The notes beneath the pieces were generated by a model. That model saw only the letters and a program-made list of their open reading frames with translations, did not search any database and was not told the origin of the DNA. Shown one piece after another: positions 16,076 to 26,398 of a stretch of 64,000 nucleotides of DNA. A program made the position numbers and the translations under genes. Position 1 is the first letter of the stretch. Each line of letters opens with the position of its first letter. The DNA is from Skermanella mucosa (GTDB lineage: Bacteria; Pseudomonadota; Alphaproteobacteria; Azospirillales; Azospirillaceae): contig NZ_CP086106.1 in the NCBI RefSeq assembly GCF_016765655.2, positions 5,478,501-5,542,500 on the forward strand, given 5' to 3'.

Positions 16076-16873
16076 CTAGACGCCGGACCGTATGACGCGC
16101 GCGAGCGTGAGCACGTCGACCCTGGCCGCCCCGGCGCGCAGCAGGACCCGGGCGCACTCGGAGACGGTGGCCCCCGTCGTCAGCACGTCGTCGACCAGCA
16201 CCACCGGGCGCCCGTGGATGCGTTCCGCCAGCCCGGTCCTTACCCGGAAGGCGCCGCGGACGTTCCGCTGCCGGCCGGTCCGGGAATGGCCGCCCTGCGG
16301 CGTGGTCCGGCGCTGGCGCACCAGCAGGCCGGGCAGCACGGCGACGCCGGAGCGGCGGCCCACGTCCCCGGCGAGCAGGGCCGCCTGGTTGTAGCGCCGG
16401 GCGAACAGTTTCCAGCGGTGAAGCGGCACCGGCGCCAGGACGGCGTCCGGCGTCAGCAGTTCGGCCCCGGACCGGGCGAGCCAGCCGCCGAAGGCGACGG
16501 CGGCATAGGTCTGGTCGGCATGCTTGAAGCCCAGGATCATGCCCCGGCTGCCGTCGTCGTAGCGGAGCGCCGACCGGGCGCGGCCGAACGGCGGCGGGCT
16601 CCCGACGCAGCGGGCGCACAGCAGCGACTCGGCCTGTCGCGTCTCGTCCTGTCGCATCTCGGGCGGGCCGGGATCGACGACGCCCTCGAACGGCTCGCCG
16701 CAGCAGGAGCACCAGGGCGGCGCCAGGAAGGTCAGGGCGCCCCAGCAGCGCATGCACAGCGTCCCCTGCCGGTCGACCGACTCGGCGCAGGACAGGCAGC
16801 GCGGCGGCAGCACCGCGTCGAGCGCCGCGCGCGCGAAGTTCGTCAGGGAGGCGGCGAGCGGCCACGAAGTCAT
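16076..16873 (-). CDS. comF: ComF-family phosphoribosyltransferase-like protein
   Basis: A 265-residue protein. The N-terminal zinc-finger region has the pairs CLSC, CMRC, CSCC and CARC; the C-terminal part is a type I PRTase domain with VVLVDDVLTTGATV, the PRPP-binding loop. In other bacteria ComF homologues act in DNA uptake, but many alphaproteobacteria carry it as the first gene of a comF-grxC-nitrilase operon with no competence system. The start is the ATG giving MTSWPLAASL; earlier frame is basic and unsupported. Confidence 0.87.
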   Translation of the reverse strand: MTSWPLAASLTNFARAALDAVLPPRCLSCAESVDRQGTLCMRCWGALTFLAPPWCSCCGEPFEGVVDPGPPEMRQDETRQAESLLCARCVGSPPPFGRARSALRYDDGSRGMILGFKHADQTYAAVAFGGWLARSGAELLTPDAVLAPVPLHRWKLFARRYNQAALLAGDVGRRSGVAVLPGLLVRQRRTTPQGGHSRTGRQRNVRGAFRVRTGLAERIHGRPVVLVDDVLTTGATVSECARVLLRAGAARVDVLTLARVIRSGV

Positions 16874-16968
16874 GGTGGAGGATCGCACCGTCCCGCGCCG
16901 GCGGCAACGGATCGGATGCCGCACCCGGCGTGTGTTGTGCGGCGCGGCGGAGTCTCCATATAGGGGGA

Positions 16969-17880
16969 ATGGACGACAGCGACATCATGAACGTGTTCGA
17001 CCGCGCGATGGTCCGCCGCCACCGCGACCGCGCGGCCGCCGGCTTCGCCGGTTACGGCTTCCTGTTCGAGGAGATCGCGGAACGGCTGGCCGACCGGCTG
17101 GACGACGTGGTCCGCGACTTCCCCACGGCGCTGGACCTGGGCTGCCACACCGGCGAGGTCGGCCGCGCGCTACGCGGGCGGAAGGGGATCGAGCGGCTGG
17201 TCCAGTGCGACCTGTCGCCCGCCATGGCCGCCGCCGCCGGGGGCCTGTCGGTCGCTGGCGACGAGGAGCTGCTGCCGTTCGCCGACGCCAGCTTCGACTT
17301 GGCAATCAGTAACCTCAGCCTGCACTGGGTGAACGACCTGCCGGGAGCACTGCTCCAGCTCCGCCGCGCGCTGAAGCCGGACGGCCTGTTCATCGGCGCC
17401 ATGCTGGGCGGCGACACCCTGTTCGAGCTGCGGCGCTGCCTGATGGAGGCCGAGCTGGACCTGACCGGCGGGGTCAGCGCCCGCATCTCCCCCTTCGCGG
17501 AAGTGCGGGACGCCGGCGGCCTGCTCCAGCGCGCCGGTTTCAGCCTGCCGGTGGTGGACAGCGACACGCTGACCGTGACCTACGAGAGCGCTTTCAAGCT
17601 GATGGCCGACCTGCGCGGCATGGGCGAGACCAATGCCGGGCTGAACCGCCGTCGGCAGCCGACTCCGCGGGCCTTGCTGATCGACGCCGCACGGCGCTAT
17701 GGCGAGCTGTTCTCCGAACCCGACGGACGGGTGACCGCGACTTTCCAGGTGCTCTATCTCGCCGGCTGGTCGCCGCACGAGAGCCAGCAGAAGCCGATGC
17801 GGCCGGGCAGCGCCCAGGCGAGGCTGGCCGACGCCCTGAAGACGGAGGAACGGCCGGCGGGCGACAAGGCGGAACCCTGA
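16969..17880 (+). CDS. BioC/NDUFAF5-like SAM methyltransferase
   Basis: A 303-residue protein starting with MDDSDIMNVFDRAMVRRHRDRA, the conserved opening of alphaproteobacterial BioC-like/NDUFAF5-like proteins. SAM motif ALDLGCHTGEVGRAL, acidic motif CDLSPAMA and ISNLSLHWVNDLP are clear, as is the APGGFFxA-like DGLFIGAMLGGDTL. Family members act in complex I assembly (hydroxylation of NDUFS7) or in biotin synthesis; which applies here cannot be told. The start has a G-rich run directly before it, so the downstream ATG at 16987 is also possible. Divergent from comF. Confidence 0.82.
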   Translation: MDDSDIMNVFDRAMVRRHRDRAAAGFAGYGFLFEEIAERLADRLDDVVRDFPTALDLGCHTGEVGRALRGRKGIERLVQCDLSPAMAAAAGGLSVAGDEELLPFADASFDLAISNLSLHWVNDLPGALLQLRRALKPDGLFIGAMLGGDTLFELRRCLMEAELDLTGGVSARISPFAEVRDAGGLLQRAGFSLPVVDSDTLTVTYESAFKLMADLRGMGETNAGLNRRRQPTPRALLIDAARRYGELFSEPDGRVTATFQVLYLAGWSPHESQQKPMRPGSAQARLADALKTEERPAGDKAEP

Positions 17881-17893
17881 CGGCCGGAAGAGG

Positions 17894-18631
17894 TCAGACG
17901 CCTTCGGCCATGTCGTAGATGCCGTCCATGTCGGCGATCTGGATCCGGTTGCCCTCCTGGAGAGAGATCGCCTGGGAGGTCTTGAGCTGGGTGAAGGTCC
18001 GGCTGACGGTCTCGGTCGTGAGGCCCAGATAGTCGGCGATGTCGGCCCGGCTCATCGGGACGTAGACCGGGTTCTCCTTGTGGCCGCGGCGCGACTGCCG
18101 CTGCGACAGCATCAGCAGGAACGAACAGATCTTCTCCCGCGCGGTCTTGCGTCCGAGCAGCAGCATCTGGTCCTGCGCCGCCGCCAGCTCATTCGACGCC
18201 ATCGAGAAAAGGCGCCGCTGCATCTTCGGGAACTCGTCCAGCAGCGCTTCCATCTTGCGGCGGGGGAACCTGCAGAGCGAGGTGGGCGTCACCGTCTCCG
18301 CCGAATAGGCGTAGCTCTCGTTCATGGCGAGACCGAGGAAATCGCCCGTGACCAGGAACCCCGTGATCTGCCGGCGCCCGTCGGGCAGCAGCTTATAGAG
18401 CTTGACCGTGCCGGAGGTGACGTTGAACAGGGCGTCGGCCTGGTCGCCCTCGGCGAAGATCGTCTGGTTGCCTTCCAGGCGCTGCATCTGGACGATATCG
18501 GCGAGCCGGCGCACCTCGTCCACCTCCAGCGCCGCACAGACCGTCAGCGTCCGAACCGGACACGCGCCGCAGGGCGTCGTCTCCGCCGCGGCACCCTTGT
18601 CGCGCACCCTGCCCATGTCGAATGGAGGCAT
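17894..18631 (-). CDS. FNR-type oxygen-sensing transcription regulator
   Basis: A 245-residue Crp/Fnr regulator. C21, C24, C32 (motif CGACPVRTLTVC) and central C120 (SLCRFPRR) are the four cysteines that hold an oxygen-labile 4Fe-4S cluster in FnrL/FnrN-type proteins. A cyclic-nucleotide-like beta roll (about 45-130) is followed by the dimer helix and a HTH with MSRADIADYLGLTTETVSRTF; the E..SR recognition helix predicts TTGAT-type boxes. It lies downstream of ccoGHIS on the same strand, as in many alphaproteobacteria, where FNR/FixK proteins switch on cbb3 oxidase when oxygen is low. Confidence 0.9.
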   Translation of the reverse strand: MPPFDMGRVRDKGAAAETTPCGACPVRTLTVCAALEVDEVRRLADIVQMQRLEGNQTIFAEGDQADALFNVTSGTVKLYKLLPDGRRQITGFLVTGDFLGLAMNESYAYSAETVTPTSLCRFPRRKMEALLDEFPKMQRRLFSMASNELAAAQDQMLLLGRKTAREKICSFLLMLSQRQSRRGHKENPVYVPMSRADIADYLGLTTETVSRTFTQLKTSQAISLQEGNRIQIADMDGIYDMAEGV

Positions 18632-18669
18632 CGCAGTTCCCCCCGCCCTTCTGCTTCCCTATTCCATTC

Positions 18670-18736
18670 TGGTTATAAATTGGATTTTTCGCAAGATTGC
18701 AACACGCCTGAATATAACCATTCTCATAGTGGTTAT
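18670..18736. repeat. three TGGTTAT / ATAACCA elements between ccoS and fnr
   Basis: TGGTTATA (18670-18677) and TATAACCA (18713-18720) are a perfect inverted repeat; a further TGGTTAT at 18730-18736 makes a second dyad ATAACCA-N9-TGGTTAT centred near 18725. The second dyad includes the ccoS stop codon. Possible operator sites for fnr or a weak transcript-end structure. Confidence 0.4.
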
Positions 18737-18814
18737 TTTTGGTCGTTTCGCGGCTGCGGTGTTGCACGCTCGTCATCGTCGAACAGGATGCGGTTGGCGG
18801 CTCCGTCGAGATCG

Positions 18815-21361
<2,547 letters not shown>

Positions 21362-21371
21362 GCCCGGGTCT

Positions 21372-21902
21372 TCACCCCTTGACCACGACTCGGCGGACTT
21401 CCTGGTAGTCTCCCTGGGGATGGTCGGCGACGACCCGGATGTCCCACTGGCCGGGCAGCGGCATCGCGAACTCGGCGCCGTAGCGGCCCTGGCCCTGGTA
21501 GGTCAGGTCGACCGTGAAGTCGTGCCCCTCGCTGGTCGGGCGGACGACCAGGGCGGTCACGCTGGCCCCGCCGAGGGCGTTGCCGTGGCGGTCCTTCAGG
21601 TCGACCGTCAGCCGGGCCTGCCGCGCCGCCGGGGCCTGGAAGTCGATGCCGACCTGCCAGCCGCGCTCCTGCTGGCGGCGGGCGCCCTCGATCGCGGCGT
21701 TATAGGTGGTGCCGCGCTGCCAGTAATGCTGGGTTTCCAGCCCGGTCCAGGTGTTCATCGCGAAGTACACCATCGTCGCGTTGACCGCGACGGTGACGAA
21801 GAAGAAGGCGACGAAGATCCACGGATACCACCACCCCGGTGATCTTCCGCCGGGGCGGGACTGCTGCTGGTCGATGTTCATGGCGCTGCTCATGGGGTCC
21901 AT
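21372..21902 (-). CDS. ccoH: CcoH / FixH, cbb3 oxidase assembly protein
   Basis: A 176-residue FixH protein: one membrane helix (about residues 25-48, WYPWIFVAFFFVTVAVNATM) and a periplasmic domain with NTWTGLETQHYWQRGTTYN and PLPGQWDIRVVADHP. FixH is needed for stable assembly of the cbb3 complex together with CcoG and CcoI. It sits 7 bp after ccoG and 10 bp before ccoI. A second in-frame ATG three codons in (21893) is an equally possible start. Confidence 0.9.
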   Translation of the reverse strand: MDPMSSAMNIDQQQSRPGGRSPGWWYPWIFVAFFFVTVAVNATMVYFAMNTWTGLETQHYWQRGTTYNAAIEGARRQQERGWQVGIDFQAPAARQARLTVDLKDRHGNALGGASVTALVVRPTSEGHDFTVDLTYQGQGRYGAEFAMPLPGQWDIRVVADHPQGDYQEVRRVVVKG

Positions 21903-21909
21903 CCGGGCG

Positions 21910-23361
21910 TCACTTGTCGGGACCGATGAAGACCGAGTCGTAGTCCGCCGAGTCGGAGGTCTGCTTGTCGGTCAGGGTGAAGGTCACGGGTGTCGAGGTC
22001 GCCTTCAGGGCGGCGGGCGGGGTCCGCACGTAGATCCGGTAGGTCGCGACGGTGTCCGGCTTGGCGGAGAGTTCGATCCGGTCCAGCTTCTCGTCCTGAC
22101 CGATCACCGACAGGGTGGCGTCGGGCACGCCGGCGAGCCGGAGGCTGTATTCCTTCTGGTACCGCGTCATGTTGGAGATCTTGAAGGTGTAGCCGTTACG
22201 GATGTCGCCGTCGGACAGGGTGACGAACAGCGGCGCGCGGTCGCGCAGCACGCTGATGTCGAGCTGCGGCCGGAAGATCAGGCCGGCGACCATCAGGCCG
22301 ACCAGCACGACCAGGATCAGCCCGTAGATGATGGTGCGCGGCCGCAGCAGCTTGACGCTGGTCTTCTCGCCGCAAGACCGGGCGACCTGGTTGTTGTGGG
22401 TGTCGAAGGTGACCAGGTTCAGAGGCCGGCCGATCTTCCTCATGATGTCGTTGCAGGCGTCGACGCACAGGCCGCAGCCGATGCATTCCATCTGGAGCCC
22501 GTCGCGGATGTCGATGCCGGTCGGGCAGACATGGACGCAGGCCTTGCAGTCGATGCAGTCGCCCCGCCCTTCCCACGACTGGTCCTTGCGCTTGGCCCCG
22601 CGCGGCTCGCCCCGCCAGCCCTCGTAGGTGACGATCAGGCTGTCCTCGTCGATCATGGCGCTCTGGAAGCGCGGCCAGGGGCACATGTAGGTGCAGACCT
22701 GCTCGCGCGCCCAGCCGCCCAGCAGATAGGTGGTGAAGGTCAGCAGGGAGATGAAGAAGATCGACTGGCTGTCGAGCTGGAAGTGGAACAGGTTGTAGAC
22801 CAGCGTCGGCGCGTCGGTGAAGTACATCGCCCAGGCGCCGCCGGTCAGGAAGGCGATGACCAGCCAGGACGAATGCTTGGCGATCTTCTTCAGCATCTTG
22901 GAGCCGGTCCACGGCCCCTTGTCCAGCCGGATGCGTTCCGACCGGTCGCCCTCGATCTTGCGCTCGACCCACATGTAGAGGTCGGTCCACACGGTCTGCG
23001 GACAGGCGTAGCCGCACCAGATGCGCCCGGCCAGCGAGGTGGCGAGGAACAGCCCGACGGCGGCCATGATCAGCAGGCCGGTGAGGTAATAGATCTCCTG
23101 CGGCCAGATCTCGATGAAGAAGAAGTACAGGCGCGGCCCCGTCATGTCGACCAGCACCGCCTGGTCCGGCGCGGTCGGCCCGCGGTCCCAGCGGATCCAG
23201 GGAACGAGGTAGTAGATGCCGAGCAGGACGACGACGGCGGCCCATTTGAGCTTGCGGAACTTGCCCGCGACCGAGCGCGGGTAGACTTTCTCCCGGTTCT
23301 TGAAAAGCGACTTGGGAGCCTGTTCCTCCGCCGCGCCGTGGGTCTGGGTAGTCGTCGTCAT
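21910..23361 (-). CDS. ccoG: CcoG / FixG, polyferredoxin of cbb3 oxidase assembly
   Basis: A 483-residue membrane protein with five predicted membrane segments, a conserved WIRWDRG start region and two 4Fe-4S ferredoxin motifs (CIDCKACVHVCPTGIDIRDG and CIGCGLCVDACNDIM). The C-terminal periplasmic domain is immunoglobulin-like. CcoG is thought to reduce copper for delivery to the oxidase. First gene of ccoGHIS; ccoNOQP, usually just upstream, are not present in the window. A possible FNR box lies about 93 bp before the start. Confidence 0.93.
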   Translation of the reverse strand: MTTTTQTHGAAEEQAPKSLFKNREKVYPRSVAGKFRKLKWAAVVVLLGIYYLVPWIRWDRGPTAPDQAVLVDMTGPRLYFFFIEIWPQEIYYLTGLLIMAAVGLFLATSLAGRIWCGYACPQTVWTDLYMWVERKIEGDRSERIRLDKGPWTGSKMLKKIAKHSSWLVIAFLTGGAWAMYFTDAPTLVYNLFHFQLDSQSIFFISLLTFTTYLLGGWAREQVCTYMCPWPRFQSAMIDEDSLIVTYEGWRGEPRGAKRKDQSWEGRGDCIDCKACVHVCPTGIDIRDGLQMECIGCGLCVDACNDIMRKIGRPLNLVTFDTHNNQVARSCGEKTSVKLLRPRTIIYGLILVVLVGLMVAGLIFRPQLDISVLRDRAPLFVTLSDGDIRNGYTFKISNMTRYQKEYSLRLAGVPDATLSVIGQDEKLDRIELSAKPDTVATYRIYVRTPPAALKATSTPVTFTLTDKQTSDSADYDSVFIGPDK

Positions 23362-23453
23362 TCCGTCCGCCTCGGGTCTACGTCACCGTCTCCGCCGGCG
23401 AGCACGCGGCGGATCACGGAACGCAGTGTGAACCGGACAGGTCAGTCCCGGCA

Positions 23454-23467
23454 TTGCGATACATCAA
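23454..23467 (-). promoter_or_regulatory. possible FNR/FixK box before ccoG
   Basis: Read on the minus strand the site is TTGAT-GTAT-CGCAA, one half exact and the other with two changes from the TTGAT-N4-ATCAA anaerobox. It lies about 93 bp upstream of the ccoG start, a usual distance for activation, and the window encodes an FNR-type regulator just downstream of this operon. Confidence 0.45.
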
Positions 23468-23564
23468 AGCCCGACGGCGATATTCGGCGCTTTCGGGGGA
23501 CACTCCGCATTTCAGCGCCCGCGGCCCTCCAGCTATCACCGCACCGTGATTCTGATTGGCTCGC

Positions 23565-23662
23565 CGTAGGTCGGCCTCGGCCGAAGGCCGACGCCGACAG
23601 CATGGCCGAGGCGTCGATGCAGGGTGTCGGCGTTCGCCCTGACGGGCGAACGCCGGCCTACG
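23565..23662. repeat. REP/BIME-like paired hairpin element
   Basis: Two hairpins bounded by CGTAGG on one side and CCTACG on the other. The first pairs 23571-23582 with 23586-23597 around a GAA loop (12 bp, one mismatch); the second pairs 23628-23639 with 23644-23655 around TGAC (12 bp, perfect). The inverted arrangement and shared ends are those of REP/BIME elements, which are often dispersed in a genome. It follows the enoyl-CoA hydratase gene by 31 bp and may also stop its transcript. The surrounding 23362-23693 spacer has no gene. Confidence 0.7.
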
Positions 23663-23693
23663 GCAAACCCAACGTGATCACAGCACGGAACCG

Positions 23694-24509
23694 CTACCGG
23701 CCTTCCCACACCGGCGGGCGCTTGGCGAGGAAGGCGTCGATCCCCTCCTCCGCGTCGCGGGCCAGCATGTTCCTGGTCATGACGTCGCTGGCATAGGCGT
23801 AGGCGTCGTCCAGGCCCATGTCGAGCTGGCGGTAGAAGGCTTCCTTGCCGATCGCCAGGGTCAGCGGCGACTTGGACGCGATCCGGGCGGCGAGGTCCTG
23901 GACGGTCGCGTCCAGCTCGGCTTCGGGCACCGCCTGGTTGATCAGGCCGAACATCACGGCGTCGCCGGCGCCGATCATGTCGCCGGTCAGCAGCATCTCC
24001 ATCGCGTGCTTGCGGCCGACCGCGCGGGACAGCGCCACCATGGGGGTGGAGCAGAACAGGCCGATATTGACGCCCGGCGTCGCGAAGCGGGTCGTGTCCG
24101 CCGCGATGGCGAGGTCGCAGGTCGCGACCAGCTGGCAGCCGGCCGCCGTGGCGATGCCGTGGACGCGGGCGATCACCGGCTGGCGCAGGCGGGTGATCGT
24201 CAGCATCAGGCGGGAGCACTGGCGGAACAGCGCCTCGTAGGTCTCCCGCCCGGGGTTGGCCCGGATCTCCTTCAGGTCGTGGCCGGCGCAGAAGGCCGGG
24301 CCGGCCCCGGCCAGCACCACCACCGCGATCCCGGCGTCGTCGCGGATATCCTCCAGCTCCTCGGTCAACAGGGTCATCAGCTCCATGGAGAGCGCGTTGC
24401 GGGCGGCGGGCCGGTTCAGCGTCAGCGTCGCCACGCCGTCGCGGACCTCGCGCAGGAGGATCGGTTCCGCGGGGCGGGCGGCGGCCGGGGCCGAGCCTGT
24501 GGCTGTCAT
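23694..24509 (-). CDS. enoyl-CoA hydratase/isomerase family protein
   Basis: A 271-residue crotonase-fold enzyme. The oxyanion-hole segments AFCAGHDLKEI and HGIATAAGCQLVATCDLAIA are clear, as is the substrate-pocket segment ATPGVNIGLFCSTPMVAL. This arrangement is like mammalian ECHDC3-type proteins and not the canonical short-chain hydratase: the second catalytic Glu position reads CSTP. A role in fatty-acyl or amino-acid CoA metabolism is likely but substrate unknown. Start at MTATGSAP; the longer frame is not family-like. Divergent from the thioesterase gene. Confidence 0.82.
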   Translation of the reverse strand: MTATGSAPAAARPAEPILLREVRDGVATLTLNRPAARNALSMELMTLLTEELEDIRDDAGIAVVVLAGAGPAFCAGHDLKEIRANPGRETYEALFRQCSRLMLTITRLRQPVIARVHGIATAAGCQLVATCDLAIAADTTRFATPGVNIGLFCSTPMVALSRAVGRKHAMEMLLTGDMIGAGDAVMFGLINQAVPEAELDATVQDLAARIASKSPLTLAIGKEAFYRQLDMGLDDAYAYASDVMTRNMLARDAEEGIDAFLAKRPPVWEGR

Positions 24510-24603
24510 GGTGGCGTTCTCCCGTTCATTTCGGCTGTGTGTTGGTGCGCTTGGATGGTGACGCGCATGGGAAACCATGCGACGAAGGGATTCAAGAGAC
24601 GAG

Positions 24604-25068
24604 ATGACGGGGGCCTGGGAAATGGGTGAGTCGGCGATCGCGGCGGCGGAACTGGAAACGCTGATCCGGGAGGGCGTGCCGCTGGTCGGCAGCTATGGCG
24701 TCGCAGTGGAGAGCGTGGGCGCCGGGACGATCCGGCTGCGCATGCCCTACCGCCAGGATTTCGTGCGGCCGGGCGGCACCGTGACGGGGCCGGCCCTGTT
24801 CGGCCTGGCCGACGTGGCGCTCTACGGCGCCGTGCTCAGCCTGATCGGCCGGGTCGAGCTGGCGGTCACCACCAGCATGACCATCAATTTCCTGCGCAGG
24901 CCCGGCCAGCGGGCGGTGATCGCAGAGGCGCGCGTGCTGAAGCTGGGCAAGCGGCTGGCCTATGGCGACATCCTGCTCTATTCCGACGGCGAGGACGACC
25001 CGGTCGCCCACGTCACCGGCACCTACAGCATCCCGCCCGACCGCCCTCCCGTCACCATGCTGGCGTGA
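24604..25068 (+). CDS. PaaI-type hotdog-fold thioesterase
   Basis: A 154-residue hotdog-fold protein: the long central helix lies at TVTGPALFGLADVALYGAVLSLIG and the beta strands include AVTTSMTINFLRRPGQ and AYGDILLYSDGE. The HGG dyad of classical PaaI is replaced by GGTVTGPA, with Asp in LADVAL as likely catalytic residue. It probably hydrolyses acyl-CoA thioesters. ATG at 24622 (MGESAIAA) is an alternative start; neither has a strong ribosome site. Adjacent divergent to the enoyl-CoA hydratase gene. Confidence 0.78.
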   Translation: MTGAWEMGESAIAAAELETLIREGVPLVGSYGVAVESVGAGTIRLRMPYRQDFVRPGGTVTGPALFGLADVALYGAVLSLIGRVELAVTTSMTINFLRRPGQRAVIAEARVLKLGKRLAYGDILLYSDGEDDPVAHVTGTYSIPPDRPPVTMLA

Positions 25069-25073
25069 GGCGA

Positions 25074-25159
25074 GTGCGGTATCTGCATACCGCATGGTGA
25101 AACCAATCGGAAAAAGCCTTTTCCAACAAGGGCATAAGAGGTGCGGTATCGTGATACCG
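25074..25159. repeat. two copies of a GTGCGGTATC palindrome upstream of rplM
   Basis: GTGCGGTATC occurs at 25074-25083 and 25141-25150, each as the left arm of a palindrome: GCGGTAT-N4-ATACCGC (25076-25093) and CGGTATC-GT-GATACCG (25144-25159). They are 67 bp apart, between the thioesterase stop and the rplM promoter. The first could end the thioesterase transcript; the pair could instead be operator sites. Confidence 0.5.
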
Positions 25160-25195
25160 TGAGCCTAAATCCCTGCCATGGCGGCACTTTTCCGG

Positions 25196-25225
25196 TTGAC
25201 TCACACCCTGCCGGCGCCCTAGAAC
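25196..25225 (+). promoter_or_regulatory. sigma-70 type promoter of rplM-rpsI
   Basis: TTGACT (25196-25201), 18-bp spacer, TAGAAC (25220-25225), about 65 bp before the rplM start. The -35 box is close to consensus and the position is right for a ribosomal protein operon. The -10 box is weak. Confidence 0.45.
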
Positions 25226-25291
25226 AGCGCCCAACTTCGGCAGGGGAGTCCCGCTCTCGTGCCGTTACCGGTATTTCTTGAGAGAGTGGCA

Positions 25292-25756
25292 ATGAAGACC
25301 CTGTCCCTGAAGCCGTCCGAAGTCGAAAAGAAGTGGTTCGTAATCGACGCGGAAGGCCTCGTCCTCGGACGTATGGCGAGCATCATCGCCAACATCCTGC
25401 GCGGCAAGCACAAGCCGTTCTATACCCCGCACGTCGACTGCGGTGACAACATCATCGTCATCAATGCCGAGAAGGTCCGCCTGACCGGCAACAAGCGCAA
25501 CGACGACATCTTCTACTGGCACACCGGCTACCCCGGCGGCATCAAGGGCCGTTCCAAGGGGCAGATTCTGGATGGCAAGTATCCCGAGCGCGTGATCATC
25601 AAGGCGGTCGAGCGCATGGTTCCGCGCGGTCCGCTGGGCCGCAAGCAGATGGGCAACCTGAAGGTATACGGCGGCACCGCCCATCCGCACGAAGCCCAGC
25701 AGCCGGAGGTGCTGGACATCGGCGCCCGGAACCCGAAGAACAAGAGGATCGCATAA
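25292..25756 (+). CDS. rplM: 50S ribosomal protein L13
   Basis: 154 residues, full length for L13. It starts [19 protein letters not shown] and has the conserved [41 protein letters not shown] and [21 protein letters not shown] segments. The ATG with GAGAGAGTGGCA upstream is preferred to an earlier in-frame ATG because L13 begins MKT. It is followed two bases later by rpsI, the usual pair. Confidence 0.98.
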   Translation: MKTLSLKPSEVEKKWFVIDAEGLVLGRMASIIANILRGKHKPFYTPHVDCGDNIIVINAEKVRLTGNKRNDDIFYWHTGYPGGIKGRSKGQILDGKYPERVIIKAVERMVPRGPLGRKQMGNLKVYGGTAHPHEAQQPEVLDIGARNPKNKRIA

Positions 25757-25758
25757 TC

Positions 25759-26259
25759 ATGGCGCAGGTCACCACCACCCTTGCCGATCTGAAGAACCTG
25801 ACCGGCGGCGCCTCCTCCTCGGTCACCGCCGTCGACGCCGTCGCCGCGGCGCCCGAGCCGAAGATCGACGCCCAGGGCCGCGCCTATGCCACCGGCAAGC
25901 GGAAGAACGCGGTCGCCCGCGTCTGGATCAAGCCCGGCTCCGGCAAGGTCACCGTCAACGGCCGCGACATCGGCGTGTATTTCGCCCGTCCGGTGCTGCG
26001 CATGCTGCTGAACCAGCCGTTCGAGATCGTCGCCCGCATCGACCAGTACGACGTGACCTGCACGGTCGCCGGCGGCGGCCTGTCGGGCCAGGCCGGCGCC
26101 GTTCGCCACGGCATCTCGAAGGCGCTGACCTACTACGAGCCGGGCCTGCGCTCGCCGCTGAAGGCCGCCGGCTTCCTGACCCGCGACGCCCGCGTCGTCG
26201 AGCGTAAGAAGTACGGCCGCGCCAAGGCCCGCCGCAGCTTCCAGTTCTCGAAGCGCTAA
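25759..26259 (+). CDS. rpsI: 30S ribosomal protein S9
   Basis: 166 residues. The C-terminal S9 domain is complete ([18 protein letters not shown] to the invariant end [17 protein letters not shown]). An N-terminal Ala/Val-rich extension of about 35 residues is common in alphaproteobacterial S9. It sits two bases after rplM and is followed by a strong hairpin terminator. Confidence 0.98.
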   Translation: MAQVTTTLADLKNLTGGASSSVTAVDAVAAAPEPKIDAQGRAYATGKRKNAVARVWIKPGSGKVTVNGRDIGVYFARPVLRMLLNQPFEIVARIDQYDVTCTVAGGGLSGQAGAVRHGISKALTYYEPGLRSPLKAAGFLTRDARVVERKKYGRAKARRSFQFSKR

Positions 26260-26303
26260 CGGGTACCCAGGGCACCAAGCCCCGCATTTCTGTTATACTG
26301 CGG

Positions 26304-26329
26304 CAGGGCGTCCCGATCGGGGCGCCCTG
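26304..26329 (+). terminator. terminator after rpsI
   Basis: A hairpin with arms CAGGGCG and CGCCCTG around a self-complementary CCCGATCGGG core, followed by TTCGTTTTCG. It ends the rplM-rpsI transcript before argC. Confidence 0.7.
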
Positions 26330-26398
26330 TTCGTTTTCGTACTTGCCGCCACTATCCCCGTTCTTCTGTCCCGCTCTTCGCCTTTGGGAGTTCGTTCC

